In this document: piece after piece, positions 53,877-63,940 of the stretch
Layout of the letters: each line of letters begins with the position of its first letter
How positions within the stretch are numbered: the first letter of the stretch is position 1
NCBI RefSeq assembly: GCF_009906955.1
Contig: NZ_CP047656.1
Location: 3,471,001-3,535,000, forward strand
Origin: Paraglaciecola mesophila
GTDB taxonomy: Bacteria; Pseudomonadota; Gammaproteobacteria; Enterobacterales; Alteromonadaceae
Direction: 5' to 3'
DNA: 64,000 bases
Notes under the pieces: generated by a model
The model's input: the letters and a program-made list of their open reading frames with translations, nothing else
Told to the model about the DNA's origin: nothing
Database searches by the model: none
Translations under genes and position numbers: made by a program

Positions 53877-56165
53877 ATGCTAACCAAGCTAAAACGCATC
53901 GTTAAAGAGGTTAATCAAACTCCCGTCTTAGATGATGCGCTTAGCGGTGTGGCAAAGAGTCTTAAAGAAGCGATTAAAGTCGACTCTGTTAGTATTTATT
54001 TAGCAAACTATGACAAACAGCACTTTACGTTGCGCGCAACTGATGGTTTAGCGAAAACCGCAGTGGGCCAAGTATCTATTGGTTTCTCCGAAGGGCTGAT
54101 CGGTTTGATTGGCCAGCGAGAAGAGCCAATCAATATCAGTAATGCACAAACCCATCCCAGATTTAAACACTATCCTGAAGTACAAGAAGAGCAATATCAC
54201 GCCTTTTTAGGCGCCCCGATTATTCACCAACGAAAAGTACTAGGGGTGCTGACATTGCAGCAACAGCGTAAGCGTCTATTTAGCCAAGACGAAGAAGCCT
54301 TCTTGGTGACGCTAGCGATGCAGCTAGCCGTTGAGATTGTTAATGCTGAGGCTCGCGGGCGCTTTAGCTTGCATGATGAACATTCAGAACAAAATGAAAT
54401 AAAGAGCGTTAAGGGGGTACCCGGCTCGTCGGGGCTAGCGGCTGGGGTAGGGGTTGTTCAAAATCTGTTAGTTAATTTGCGCAATCATGTACCAAAGCGC
54501 AGTAGCGATCGAGAAACGCAAATACAGAACTACCGCGCTGCAGTTATGCAAACCCGAGAGCAAGTTGAGGTGCTATCTCAGCGAATTCAAGGTGAGGTGC
54601 CTGAAGATGTTCAAGCTATCTTCACTTTGTATCAGCATTTACTCGATGCCAACAGTTTAGGTCGCGAGGTCGAGCAGAAGATTTCTCTTGGCTGGGACGC
54701 CGCAACCTCTTTGAAGATGGTGGTGGAGGGATACATTACCCAGTTTCAAGGGATGAGCGATGCTTACATGCGAGAAAGAGCGGTAGATGTTGAAGACCTT
54801 TCGAATCGTATTTTAGCGAACTTACTTAACCTTGATACATCTAGGCTGACCCGAGAAGAGTTACCCGAAAAGTGTATTTTAGTCGCTGAAGAGTTGACGG
54901 CGACCATGCTTGCTGAGTTTCCTAAAGGCAAATTGTGTGGCTTGATTTCGATCCGTGGCTCGAGTAATTCTCACGCTGCTATTATGGCCAGAGCCCTTGG
55001 CGTGCCAGCGGTTATGGGGTTGACCGGTGTACCACTATCCTTACTCGATAATAAAGAAATATTACTCGATGGCTACACAGGCGGTATTATTGTTTCGCCT
55101 AATCAAACGATTGAGCGCGAATTTCATCAACTTATTCATGAAGAAACGTTATTAAGTGAAAAAATTCTTGCTCAGGATGATCTGCCTGCGTTAACTAAGG
55201 ATCATTGCGAGCTGAATTTATTCGTTAATGCAGGATTGTCAGCAGAGATTGAGAATACTTATTCAAGTTATGCTGATGGCGTAGGGCTATTTCGAACAGA
55301 AATCCCTTTTATGATGCGCCAACGTTTCCCCACAGAGAAAGAGCAAGTTGAATTGTATCGCGCCATGTTAAGTGCAGAGCCGGAAAAACCGTTTACTATG
55401 CGCACGCTCGATGTGGGGGGAGATAAGCCACTACCCTATTTCCCTATAACAGAAGAAAATCCCTTCTTAGGATGGCGTGGGATCCGGTTGACATTGGATC
55501 ACCCAGAAGTATTTTTGGTGCAAATTCGCGCCATGTTACGGGCCAGCATTGGGCTTAAAAATTTGCAGATCATGTTACCCATGATCACTTCTGTCAGTGA
55601 AGTCATTGAGGCTAAACGCTTAATCAGCCAAGCATTTTTTGAGGTGAAAGAAGAAGCGAAAGCGAATGACGGCAAACTTTATCAGCCGAAAGTGGGGGTG
55701 ATGCTAGAGGTGCCAGCGGTGATTTACCAGTTGCCCCAGTTAGCGAAAATTGTTGATTTCTTCTCTGTAGGAAGTAATGACTTAACCCAGTATTTATTGG
55801 CGGTCGATAGAAACAACGCTCGCGTTTCTGACCTTTATGATAGTTATCACCCAGCAGTATTAGCCGCTCTAAACAACATCGCACAGCAAGCAAACGCGCT
55901 CAATGTGCCTATTACCCTCTGTGGAGAGTTAGCTGGCGAGCCTGGTGGAACCATTCTATTGATGGCCATGGGCTATCGTAAACTGAGCATGAACAGTCAT
56001 AGTTTGTTGAAAATCAAATGGGTTGTTCGCAGTGCGACGTTGAGTGATGCCAAAGCGTTGCTTGAGGAAGTATTGGCAATGAACGATCCTAAGCATGTGC
56101 GAGAGCGGGTTAATTTGTATCTTGAATCAATCGGTCTTGGCGGATTGATCCGCGCAGGTATCTAG
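53877..56165 (+). CDS. ptsP: Nitrogen phosphotransferase enzyme I (EI-Ntr)
   Basis: First kinase of the nitrogen PTS, 762 residues. A GAF domain (about 5-150) is followed by the PEP-utilising N domain (about 170-295), the swivelling phospho-His domain (SSNSHAAIMARALGVPAVMG, His about 365) and the PEP-binding TIM barrel (about 420-740) with GVGLFRTEIPFM, FFSVGSNDLTQY and the Cys in TLCGELAGEP. The GAF domain senses glutamine/2-oxoglutarate in other bacteria. GAGGG precedes the ATG. Adjacent to rppH as in most gammaproteobacteria. Confidence 0.97.
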   Translation: MLTKLKRIVKEVNQTPVLDDALSGVAKSLKEAIKVDSVSIYLANYDKQHFTLRATDGLAKTAVGQVSIGFSEGLIGLIGQREEPINISNAQTHPRFKHYPEVQEEQYHAFLGAPIIHQRKVLGVLTLQQQRKRLFSQDEEAFLVTLAMQLAVEIVNAEARGRFSLHDEHSEQNEIKSVKGVPGSSGLAAGVGVVQNLLVNLRNHVPKRSSDRETQIQNYRAAVMQTREQVEVLSQRIQGEVPEDVQAIFTLYQHLLDANSLGREVEQKISLGWDAATSLKMVVEGYITQFQGMSDAYMRERAVDVEDLSNRILANLLNLDTSRLTREELPEKCILVAEELTATMLAEFPKGKLCGLISIRGSSNSHAAIMARALGVPAVMGLTGVPLSLLDNKEILLDGYTGGIIVSPNQTIEREFHQLIHEETLLSEKILAQDDLPALTKDHCELNLFVNAGLSAEIENTYSSYADGVGLFRTEIPFMMRQRFPTEKEQVELYRAMLSAEPEKPFTMRTLDVGGDKPLPYFPITEENPFLGWRGIRLTLDHPEVFLVQIRAMLRASIGLKNLQIMLPMITSVSEVIEAKRLISQAFFEVKEEAKANDGKLYQPKVGVMLEVPAVIYQLPQLAKIVDFFSVGSNDLTQYLLAVDRNNARVSDLYDSYHPAVLAALNNIAQQANALNVPITLCGELAGEPGGTILLMAMGYRKLSMNSHSLLKIKWVVRSATLSDAKALLEEVLAMNDPKHVRERVNLYLESIGLGGLIRAGI

Positions 56166-56180
56166 CAGGGAGAATACACA

Positions 56181-56981
56181 GTGGATCCTGCGTTATTGAT
56201 ACTTTTAGTCTGTTCTATTCTCGGGGCTGTCGTCGGGCTATTGGCTGGTATGTTAGGTATTGGCGGCGGCCTAATTATTGTGCCTTCTTTGTTATATCTG
56301 CTGACTCATTACCTTGAGCTACCCCTAACTGTCGCTATGCCAATGGCCATTGCTACATCTCTATCTACCATAGTACTCACTGCCATTTCTTCGTCACGCG
56401 CTCATTATAAATTAGGCAACTTGCGGACGTTTTATTTGTTATGGACTGGGATTGGTATTTCGATTGGTGCGATAATTGGGCCACAGTTTGCCACACTTAT
56501 CTCAGCACAGTCACTGAAGACTCTGTTTGCCGTTTTCGTTATGGTGATTGCGGCGCAAATGGTATTTTTGGGGAATAAAAATGCTAAGCGAGATGTGACG
56601 CAATCCTTGCTATTGGTGATCGGTGTCATAACTGGTTGCATTTCCTCGATAATGGGAATAGGTGGAGGTGCTATCATGGTGCCTGCATTGTTGTGGTGTC
56701 GGGTTGATATGCGTGCAGCGATCGGCTGTGCTGCTTTTAGCGGTTTGGTGATTGCCTTGTTTGGCTCTGCTAGCTTCATTGTTGCAGGTTGGAATAATGT
56801 ACATCTGCCCGAGTGGGCGTTGGGCTATATTTATTTGCCGGCAACCTTGGGCATTGTTATGACATCTGTGTTCACCGCGAGTATAGGCGCGAAACTAAGC
56901 CGTAGCATGAACACGCAACTGTTAAAGAAAATTTTTGCCGGCTTTTTAGTCATTGTCAGTCTACGAATGTTACTAGGATAA
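56181..56981 (+). CDS. TauE/SafE-family membrane transporter
   Basis: Protein of 266 residues with about eight helices in two repeats, each opening with a GIGGG motif: GMLGIGGGLIIVPSL (about 24-38) and IMGIGGGAIMVPALL (about 156-170). The TauE/SafE family exports sulfite, sulfoacetate or related anions. GTG start with GGGAGA at the correct distance. It lies between ptsP and lgt, its conserved place, and is probably co-transcribed with both. Confidence 0.92.
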   Translation: MDPALLILLVCSILGAVVGLLAGMLGIGGGLIIVPSLLYLLTHYLELPLTVAMPMAIATSLSTIVLTAISSSRAHYKLGNLRTFYLLWTGIGISIGAIIGPQFATLISAQSLKTLFAVFVMVIAAQMVFLGNKNAKRDVTQSLLLVIGVITGCISSIMGIGGGAIMVPALLWCRVDMRAAIGCAAFSGLVIALFGSASFIVAGWNNVHLPEWALGYIYLPATLGIVMTSVFTASIGAKLSRSMNTQLLKKIFAGFLVIVSLRMLLG

Positions 56982-56990
56982 AAATTCAAC

Positions 56991-57830
56991 ATGGTCAGTA
57001 GTTATTTTACATTTCCACAAATAGACCCAATTATTTTTAGTATTGGGCCGCTAAGCTTACGTTGGTACGGCTTGATGTATTTAGTGGGATTCGCTGCAGC
57101 GTTTTGGCTAGCTGGCGTACGATTATCGCGCACCAATTGGACAAAAGAACAATTGAGTGATCTGTTATTCTGGGGCTTTTTAGGTGTTATTTTAGGGGGA
57201 AGGGTAGGCTACGTACTGTTTTATCAGTTTGAGCTGTTTCTAGATGACCCCTTGTATTTATTTAAGATTTGGACCGGGGGCATGTCGTTTCATGGTGGCC
57301 TGCTTGGTGTTATCGCCGCGCTTTGGTGGTTCTCACGAAAGGCAAAATGTACGTTTCTACAAGTTGGCGACTTTATCGCGCCACTCGTGCCGATTGGTTT
57401 AGGCGCTGGGCGTATTGGTAATTTTATTAATGCTGAGCTTTGGGGGCGCACAACGGACGTTTCTTGGGGAGTAATTTTCCCAGGGGCAGGGCCATTACCA
57501 CGACACCCATCACAATTATATGAATTCGCTCTTGAAGGTGTCGTCTTATTCTTAATTTTGTGGCTTTACTCGCGCAAACCTCGCCCGATAGGGGCTGTCA
57601 GTGGTTTATTCTTACTTGGCTATGGTAGTTTCCGCTTCTTTGTAGAGTTTTTCCGCGAACCAGATCAACATATTGGTTTATATGAAGGCGCGTTTTCCCT
57701 CGGTATTTCACAAGGGCAAATACTATCAACCCCAATGATTATTGGGGGCATAGCCCTGATGGCTTGGGCTTTAAAGCGTAACAAACTCGCTGAAACAGGT
57801 TCAAATGCACCTAAAGGGGCGAAAGCCTAG
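56991..57830 (+). CDS. lgt: Prolipoprotein diacylglyceryl transferase
   Basis: Attaches diacylglycerol to the lipobox Cys of prolipoproteins. Seven-helix membrane protein of 279 residues with the Lgt signature [25 protein letters not shown] and [17 protein letters not shown] 9 bp after the TauE/SafE stop. In enterics and vibrios thyA normally follows directly; here it is 5 kb away and on the other strand. Confidence 0.97.
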   Translation: MVSSYFTFPQIDPIIFSIGPLSLRWYGLMYLVGFAAAFWLAGVRLSRTNWTKEQLSDLLFWGFLGVILGGRVGYVLFYQFELFLDDPLYLFKIWTGGMSFHGGLLGVIAALWWFSRKAKCTFLQVGDFIAPLVPIGLGAGRIGNFINAELWGRTTDVSWGVIFPGAGPLPRHPSQLYEFALEGVVLFLILWLYSRKPRPIGAVSGLFLLGYGSFRFFVEFFREPDQHIGLYEGAFSLGISQGQILSTPMIIGGIALMAWALKRNKLAETGSNAPKGAKA

Positions 57831-57840
57831 TTTCACATTT

Positions 57841-57870
57841 GGCTGACTCACACGGTGTGAGTCAGCCTTT
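57841..57870 (+). terminator. Long perfect hairpin after lgt
   Basis: GGCTGACTCACAC and GTGTGAGTCAGCC form a 13-bp perfect stem with a single-base loop centre, followed by TTTC. It starts 10 bp after the lgt stop. The T-run is short, so termination may be partial. Confidence 0.7.
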
Positions 57871-57989
57871 CTAGTCGGTACGCGCTTCGCGTTAAACCTA
57901 TACTTAATTATCACCTCAAAAAATAATCAGCTCTACTGCTTCTTGTTAATCTAAATCATCGACGGTCGATTTATGTTCAGGAGCACGTG

Positions 57990-58772
57990 ATGTTAGATAA
58001 TTTGTTTTCAATGCAGGGAAAGGTTTGTGTCGTGACGGGTGGTTCTCGCGGGTTAGGTGCGTTTATGGCACAAGGCTTTCTAGAGGCTGGTGCTAAGCGT
58101 GTTTATATTACTGCGCGTAAGGCTGAGGCATGCTTAGCCGCTGCCGAGGAACTTAGTCAGTTTGGTGAGTGTGTGGCGTTAGTAGGTGATGTTGCTACTA
58201 GCGAGGGTGTTATGGCGCTCGTTAAGGAGCTCAACGAGCGTGAACAGCATATTGATGTGCTGGTCAATAATGCGGGCACAGCATGGGGAGCGCCATTTGG
58301 GCAGTTTCCTGAAAAAGGCTGGGACAAAGTCATGGACTTGAACGTGAAAAGCCCATTCTTTTTGACTCAAGCGCTCACTCCGCTACTTGAAAAAAATGCC
58401 ACAAAAGAAAATACCGCCGCTGTGATTAATATCGGCTCTATCGCTGGGATTGTGGGTAATGGGTTAGATAACTACAGTTATGCAGTATCTAAGTCAGCTA
58501 TTCATCAATTAACGCGGGTTTTAGCCAAAGAGTTAGTGGATAAGCATATTCGTGTTAATGCGATTGCCCCAGGGCGTTTTTACTCAAAAATGACGGAGTT
58601 TTTAAGTGAAGACAAAGAAGCCTTCGAAGAGGAGTTGCAGTCTATTCCTATGCGTCGCTGGGGTGAATCGACGGATATTGCAGGTGTTGCCTTGATGTTA
58701 GCGAGCAAAGCTGGCGCATTTATGACAGGGCAAATATTACCAGTAGATGGTGGCACAACCTTGGTAAACTAG
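57990..58772 (+). CDS. Short-chain dehydrogenase/reductase
   Basis: Classical SDR of 260 residues. The cofactor loop is TGGSRGLGAF, with NNAG at about 90, the catalytic Ser region INIGSIAG and the active-site YSYAVSKSA (Tyr and Lys). The basic residues after the glycine loop (ITARK) suggest NADP(H). I chose ATG 57990, which sits six bases after AGGAG, over the GTG at 57987. Substrate unknown. It stands alone. Confidence 0.9.
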   Translation: MLDNLFSMQGKVCVVTGGSRGLGAFMAQGFLEAGAKRVYITARKAEACLAAAEELSQFGECVALVGDVATSEGVMALVKELNEREQHIDVLVNNAGTAWGAPFGQFPEKGWDKVMDLNVKSPFFLTQALTPLLEKNATKENTAAVINIGSIAGIVGNGLDNYSYAVSKSAIHQLTRVLAKELVDKHIRVNAIAPGRFYSKMTEFLSEDKEAFEEELQSIPMRRWGESTDIAGVALMLASKAGAFMTGQILPVDGGTTLVN

Positions 58773-58784
58773 CCGCTACAGGTA

Positions 58785-58812
58785 TAAAAAAGGGCTATTA
58801 AGCTAGCCCTTT
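58785..58812 (-). terminator. Rho-independent terminator after the dps gene
   Basis: AAAGGGCTA / TAGCCCTTT with a 6-nt loop; a six-T run follows on the minus strand. It starts 46 bp past the dps stop and also lies just after the convergent SDR gene. Confidence 0.85.
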
Positions 58813-58857
58813 AGTAGTGATGTGCGAACGTCAGGAACGCACATTAATGTTGTTCCA

Positions 58858-59328
58858 TTATTTACGCGTCGCGCGTAACATCCATGAGGTTTTTTCATGA
58901 ATACGCATGCGATCAGAAACGAGCGCTGCGCTTGATTCATCTTCAGCATCTTGAGCGAGTTTCAATACGGCTCGAGATGTTTTCACCACTTGCTCATGAC
59001 CTTTGGTGAGTAAATCAACCATTTCTGATGCTTCAGGTACACCGTCCACTTCTTTAATTGAACTTAACTTTGCAAACTCTTCGTAAGTACCGGGTGCGGC
59101 AACATCTAACGTACGAATGCGTTCTGCAATATCATCTACTGCGGTGGCAAGTTCGGTGTACTGTTCTTCAAACATTAAATGCAGTTCGCGAAATAGCGGA
59201 CCAGTTACGTTCCAGTGGAAGTTGTGGGTTTGCAGATATAAGGTGTAAGAATCGGCTAATAGTGCTTTTAACCCTTCAGCGATTTTTAATCTATTTGTTT
59301 CATTGATACCAATATCGATGGTCGTCAT
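58858..59328 (-). CDS. dps: Dps-family ferritin-like protein
   Basis: Iron-storing, DNA-protecting dodecamer subunit of 156 residues. The inter-subunit ferroxidase ligands lie in [23 protein letters not shown] (His, then Asp-equivalent and Glu). The family's RLAR region is conserved as [23 protein letters not shown] precedes the ATG. Binding of DNA by the N-terminal tail is doubtful because the tail is short and not basic. Usually induced by RpoS or OxyR; no OxyR site is evident by eye. Confidence 0.93.
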   Translation of the reverse strand: MTTIDIGINETNRLKIAEGLKALLADSYTLYLQTHNFHWNVTGPLFRELHLMFEEQYTELATAVDDIAERIRTLDVAAPGTYEEFAKLSSIKEVDGVPEASEMVDLLTKGHEQVVKTSRAVLKLAQDAEDESSAALVSDRMRIHEKTSWMLRATRK

Positions 59329-59583
59329 GTCTATCTCCCTAAACTCTATGATTGAAAGGAACGGAAATTTATTTTAATACGTTCAATGATATGTGTCGGT
59401 GGCAGAGAAATTACAAGGGGAAAATGAAAATAAGTCGAGAAAGAAGACATTACTCCGCTCAACCCGCTGTATATCTAAAAGACGGGTCAACGAACTATGA
59501 ACGGCCACTAACATATTTATATGTCATTTTTATGAACAAAAATGCATCAGTCATTGTATAATTGGACTCCTAGGAGTTTTGAT

Positions 59584-60216
59584 ATGCATTTGTTACGTTG
59601 GTCTGAGTTGACCGTTCTATTTTTATGTACCCCTCTGTTAATTTTGTTTCTCGTTTCTGACTACGATACTTGGTTAATGCCATTACTGATTTTAATGGGA
59701 GGTTATTGCTTACTGTTGTTATGGAAAGACGTTAATTTCAAACGTTTTCGCTTATGGCATACGGATGATTTTTGGCAACATTTTGGCGCCACCCTCAAGG
59801 TGTTTGTGCCTTGTGCAATCGTATTGGCAATACTTGTCTATTATTTTGCACCGCAGATACTGTTTAAGTTGCCCAGAGAAGATGTGCAGTTTTGGCTAAT
59901 TACCTTAGCAATTTATCCTATCGTATCGGTCATTCCTCAAGAGGTGATATTTCGCACCTTCTTTTTTCACCGATACAAGCGGATTATTCCTTCGAAGAAT
60001 ATACGCTGGGCTTTAAGTACCGTTAGTTTCTCTCTGGCACATGTGGTGTATGGAAACTGGATAGCGGTCGGTCTGTCTTGTATCGGAGGCATGCTCTTTG
60101 GTTATCGGTACATGCAAACACGCTCAACCCTTGTTGTAGTGGTTGAACACTCTCTGTGGGGCTCGTATTTATTTACCCTAGGCGTCGGAGTGTTTTTACT
60201 GACCCAGAATATTTAG
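59584..60216 (+). CDS. CPBP-family intramembrane metalloprotease
   Basis: Protein of 210 residues with about six helices. The CPBP/CAAX-protease motifs are present: motif 1 is QEVIFRTFFFHRYK (the usual EExxxR has Gln for the first Glu), motif 2 is LAHVVYGNW, and motif 3 is EHSLWGSYLF. AGGAG lies seven bases before the ATG at 59584; an upstream in-frame ATG at 59542 is unsupported. Substrate unknown. Whether the Glu-to-Gln change still allows catalysis is open. Confidence 0.82.
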   Translation: MHLLRWSELTVLFLCTPLLILFLVSDYDTWLMPLLILMGGYCLLLLWKDVNFKRFRLWHTDDFWQHFGATLKVFVPCAIVLAILVYYFAPQILFKLPREDVQFWLITLAIYPIVSVIPQEVIFRTFFFHRYKRIIPSKNIRWALSTVSFSLAHVVYGNWIAVGLSCIGGMLFGYRYMQTRSTLVVVVEHSLWGSYLFTLGVGVFLLTQNI

Positions 60217-60444
60217 TGGAATAGATATAACCGTCGCTTTTGGGCAAGTTAGCCGCTAGCGCTACAGGTATATCCTGTTAATAAACTGTGTGTAAAATGC
60301 GTTCTACTTGTTAAATTGGGAGCTGTGTGAAACTCGAATTTTAAATTTTGTACGATTTTACCGCAAAGAAACCGCATTTTATCGACTTATAGTGACATTT
60401 TCTTAACAAACGCTATATCATCCGCAACCTAATTTTTTGATACT

Positions 60445-60465
60445 CTCGTCGGTATAACTGACGAG
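60445..60465. promoter_or_regulatory. Palindromic candidate operator upstream of the fadL gene
   Basis: CTCGTC (60445-60450) and GACGAG (60460-60465) are perfect 6-bp arms; two of the three next inner pairs also match. It ends 23 bp before the fadL start codon, a position suited to a repressor such as FadR or PsrA, but the sequence does not match a consensus I can recall. Confidence 0.45.
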
Positions 60466-60488
60466 GTGTTAATTTGTAAAGAGATGCT

Positions 60489-61781
60489 ATGAACTTAAAT
60501 AAAATTCTTCTAACGGCAGGTTTAAGCTGTTTATCTTTGAACACCTTGGCGGCAGCTTTTCAGTTATCTGAGCATAGTGCGTCTGGATTAGGGCGAGCGT
60601 TTGCTGGCGATGCAGCGATTGCTGAAAATGCCTCAGTTGTGGCGCGTAATCCTGCGTTGATGTCACAGTTTAGTGAAAACCAATTGTCAGTGGTCGGTAC
60701 GTACATAGTGCCAGATGTAAGCTTGACCGGAGAAAGTGCTCCGCTGTATTCAAATACTGAAGCATTAAATGACGACAGTATTGCCCCTGAAGCATTCGTG
60801 CCTGCTGCATACTATGTTATGCCAATTGACGACAAATTCGCGGTTGGTTTTGGTTTGTTTTCAAATTTCGGCCTTTCTACTGAGTTTGATGAAGATTACG
60901 CAGCTGGCCAATTGGCGGGTAAAACTGAAATTGTGACCGTTAACTTTAACACCAGTGTGTCATACAAGGTTAATGAGCAACTGACTATTGCTGGTGGACT
61001 TAACGCTGTTTACGCTGATGCAACGATTACTCGCCACTTAGGTGATTTAAGTAACGCTTTGGCTGGCCAAGGGCTTAATTTTCCAGCAAGTACTACCGCG
61101 CTTGACTTGGAAGGAGACGACTATGGATACGGTTATAACCTTGGTGTTGCATACGACTTAGATGAGAACTCGCGTTTCGGCTTCCATTATCGTAGTAAAG
61201 TCGATATTACGTTCGACGGCACGTATAGCAACGAGCTACCTCTGATCCCTGGGGTATTTGATAACGGACAATCTGGAGAGGTTCAGCCTGGAACGGTAGA
61301 GCTAGAGTTACCTGCTATTGCAGAGTTTTCAGGCAGTCATAAGCTAGATGAAAAATGGGGCCTACACTATAGTGTTATGTGGACGGACTGGAGCAGTTTT
61401 GAACGCCTAGAGGCATTCGTACCCAGTCAAGACGAGGCTGTCTTCGAAAAAGAAGAAAACTTCTCAGATAGTTTCCGTTATGCCATTGGTGCTGATTACC
61501 AGTTAAACGCAAACGTGAAATTACGTGCCGGTATCGCTTACGATGAAACTCCGACTGATTCACAATTATTGTCTATCTCGATCCCTGACACTAACCGTTT
61601 GTGGTTAAGTGCGGGTGCAAACTATTCACTTAATGATAGCTCGTCTATTGATTTGGGTTTGAGCATAATACGTGGCCAAGACCGTACTTTTACAGAAGCT
61701 GATGATGCTGGTGGCGTATGGGAATTCAGTAGTGAAGGCAACGCGTTTATCTTAGCTGCTCAATACAACTACGCATTCTAA
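60489..61781 (+). CDS. fadL: FadL-family long-chain fatty acid outer-membrane protein
   Basis: Outer-membrane beta-barrel of 430 residues. A signal peptide (NLNKILLTAGLSCLSLNTLAA) is followed by the FadL N-terminal hatch: AAFQLSEHSASGLGRAFAGD then AAIAENASVVARNPAL. The end is aromatic (YNYAF), as in barrel proteins. It admits long-chain fatty acids or other hydrophobic compounds. A strong terminator follows, and a palindrome lies just upstream of its start codon. Confidence 0.92.
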   Translation: MNLNKILLTAGLSCLSLNTLAAAFQLSEHSASGLGRAFAGDAAIAENASVVARNPALMSQFSENQLSVVGTYIVPDVSLTGESAPLYSNTEALNDDSIAPEAFVPAAYYVMPIDDKFAVGFGLFSNFGLSTEFDEDYAAGQLAGKTEIVTVNFNTSVSYKVNEQLTIAGGLNAVYADATITRHLGDLSNALAGQGLNFPASTTALDLEGDDYGYGYNLGVAYDLDENSRFGFHYRSKVDITFDGTYSNELPLIPGVFDNGQSGEVQPGTVELELPAIAEFSGSHKLDEKWGLHYSVMWTDWSSFERLEAFVPSQDEAVFEKEENFSDSFRYAIGADYQLNANVKLRAGIAYDETPTDSQLLSISIPDTNRLWLSAGANYSLNDSSSIDLGLSIIRGQDRTFTEADDAGGVWEFSSEGNAFILAAQYNYAF

Positions 61782-61812
61782 TTTGCAAAATTAGCTGTTA
61801 TAAAACTTTATT

Positions 61813-61853
61813 AAAACCGGTTAGGAATGACTATTTCTAACCGGTTTTTTTTT
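61813..61853 (+). terminator. Rho-independent terminator after fadL
   Basis: AAAACCGGTTAG / CTAACCGGTTTT stem followed by a long T-run. It touches the stop codon of the convergent EamA gene. Confidence 0.93.
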
Positions 61854-62730
61854 AGGCGAGTATTACCAATAGCGCGCCAATCAGTACCAGACCAAGCCCT
61901 ACCTTATCGGAGCCTCTTAAACGCTCCTTGAACCACTTTGCCGATATCAAGAGCGTAAAAAATATCTCTACTTGGCCTAAGGTTTTTACTAAGGCGACGG
62001 TTTCTAAGCTCATGGCGGTAAACCAGCCTATAGAGCCAACAAAGCTGCAAAAGCTGATGATGAATACTAATTTCGGTCGTAGCCATAACGCGCGTAACGT
62101 GTCAGGGCTGCGCACCAGTAACCAAAACAACAAGGCTAGGGTTTGCACCAGTAATACCCAAAATAAAACATAGGATGCGCTTTGCAAAAAGGGTAGGCCC
62201 GTCATTAAGCTTGCCTCGCGCACCCATAAGGTGGTGAGTGCAAAACATAGCCCACTGGCTAAACCTAACAATAGTGTTGGCCAAGAAATATTCCTCATGC
62301 CTTTTGGCACGCTCATTAACCAAACAGCGACGCCGCCAACGATCACTCCACCCCATGCGATGGGAGATAGAGGCGCAGCGAATAGTAAGGCTCCTAACAC
62401 CGCAGCGATCACGGCTTCACTTTTCGCTAAGCCAACTCCCAAGGCATAATTACGTAAGCGAAATAGCTTAACCATAAAAGCCGTGGCAAATATCTGTGAG
62501 ATAGCGGCTAGTGTGATAATAATATAAAAATTAAACCCTAAATGCGGAATAGGGGTATCACCCTGCTTGAATAGTAGGAATGCATAAATAGCCGCCATGG
62601 GAACAGCCAGAATAAAACGTGATAGGGTCACGCCCATGGTATCTACGTCTGTGCTTAGGCGCTTTTGAAACGCGTTGCGCCATGACTGCATAAAAGCAGC
62701 CATAAGGGTAAACGGGATCCACAAACTCAT
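61852..62730 (-). CDS. EamA/DMT-family transporter
   Basis: Ten-helix membrane protein of 292 residues with two EamA repeats (about 5-135, 150-292). AAGG precedes the ATG. Characteristic segments are LAVPMAAIYAFLLF, LRNYALGVGLAKSEAVIAAV and MSLETVALVKTLGQVEIFFT. Substrate unknown. Convergent with fadL; not related in detail to the EamA protein at 21038-21940. Confidence 0.88.
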   Translation of the reverse strand: MSLWIPFTLMAAFMQSWRNAFQKRLSTDVDTMGVTLSRFILAVPMAAIYAFLLFKQGDTPIPHLGFNFYIIITLAAISQIFATAFMVKLFRLRNYALGVGLAKSEAVIAAVLGALLFAAPLSPIAWGGVIVGGVAVWLMSVPKGMRNISWPTLLLGLASGLCFALTTLWVREASLMTGLPFLQSASYVLFWVLLVQTLALLFWLLVRSPDTLRALWLRPKLVFIISFCSFVGSIGWFTAMSLETVALVKTLGQVEIFFTLLISAKWFKERLRGSDKVGLGLVLIGALLVILA

Positions 62731-62858
62731 TTTATCGCCTTACTCATATATCTTCACGGGCAATGCCGAGTTCTGGGGCGACTCATCATTAATAAATGAT
62801 GAGTCGATGTTTTAGGCGCTTAAACTAGACTTAACGCCGGATGAGTAGGTTAGTACGT

Positions 62859-63710
62859 TTAAACTGAAAAGGGATATTTAATTGCTGGATGGTGTTCATA
62901 ACCCTCAATGTTGAAGTCATCCATGGTCACCCAGGTTTCTAAATCCTTTAACGATTTAATGTCAGGGTTAATAATCAATTTGGGGAAACCAAGAGGTTCG
63001 CGTTTTAGTTGCACATCGCGCATGAGCGCTAATTGGTCTTCATAAATATGTGCATTAACGATTTTATGGTACGCCTGTCCGGCTTTTTTCCCGGTAATTT
63101 GTGCCACAATCGCCAGTAAGAAATAAACTTGGACCATATTGAAATTCAGGCCCAGAGGTACGTCACAGCTTCGCTGCGTACTGTTTAAATATAAGGTGTC
63201 GTCTAGCAAAGAAAAGTGGTGACTGTACATACACGGGCGAAGGCAGCCCATATGAAAAGCACCAGGGTGATAAAAGGTGAATATTTCGCCTCTATCATCA
63301 ATGCCGTTTTTTAAGTCGTGTATAATTTTCGCCAACAGGTCAATGCTTCCACCATCAGGTTTGGGAAAGTTTCGTCCGATTGAGCCGTAAATGAGACCGC
63401 AGTCGTCTTCACCCTTTCGATGTGGGTTATCCAACCAAGCCTGATTTTGATTGGCGTTGGCGTCCCAAGTCGATGTGCCTATTTTTCTAAAATCTGCGGC
63501 GTTATCGTAGCCGCGAATATAGCCAATCATTTCAGCTATCGCTGATTTATAGAAACTTTTTCGAGTAGTGACCAAAGGAAACTCACCCTTTGCTACATCA
63601 TAAGTGAGATCGGCATTGATTACAGTGAGACATTTTTTACCGGTTCTTTCGTTATTGACCCACACGCCCTCATCAACGATGCGTTGGCATAAATCGAGAT
63701 ATTGCTTCAT
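62859..63710 (-). CDS. thyA: Thymidylate synthase
   Basis: Makes dTMP from dUMP with methylene-tetrahydrofolate. The catalytic Cys is in [11 protein letters not shown], followed by [20 protein letters not shown] (substrate/folate site) and the C-terminal [10 protein letters not shown]. 283 residues, like Vibrio/Shewanella ThyA rather than the 264 of E. coli. The ATG at 63710 opens [15 protein letters not shown], the family start. It is separated from lgt by five genes, unlike the usual lgt-thyA pair. Confidence 0.97.
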   Translation of the reverse strand: MKQYLDLCQRIVDEGVWVNNERTGKKCLTVINADLTYDVAKGEFPLVTTRKSFYKSAIAEMIGYIRGYDNAADFRKIGTSTWDANANQNQAWLDNPHRKGEDDCGLIYGSIGRNFPKPDGGSIDLLAKIIHDLKNGIDDRGEIFTFYHPGAFHMGCLRPCMYSHHFSLLDDTLYLNSTQRSCDVPLGLNFNMVQVYFLLAIVAQITGKKAGQAYHKIVNAHIYEDQLALMRDVQLKREPLGFPKLIINPDIKSLKDLETWVTMDDFNIEGYEHHPAIKYPFSV

Positions 63711-63940
63711 TTCGTTTAGCGACCACTTAAATAAAAATTCGGCTAGAATTCTACCAGACTTATTGGCATTTTATGAGGGGGAGCTGGGGCAAATTTGACT
63801 GAGGGTATTGCACTAAGGTCTGCTTGTAGATAGAGCTGATTCCCTCTAAGCTTACAATGCTAGTGTCACATGCTATCACTCGATACGATAACACCAATTA
63901 GGTTCTTCTCTTCACGCATAAACATGGAATTGAAATTAAT

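Noticed and set aside
59352..59561. 70-codon open frame between dps and the CPBP gene
   Set aside because: It overlaps the divergent promoter region and the CPBP ribosome binding site, has no SD of its own and no recognisable features.
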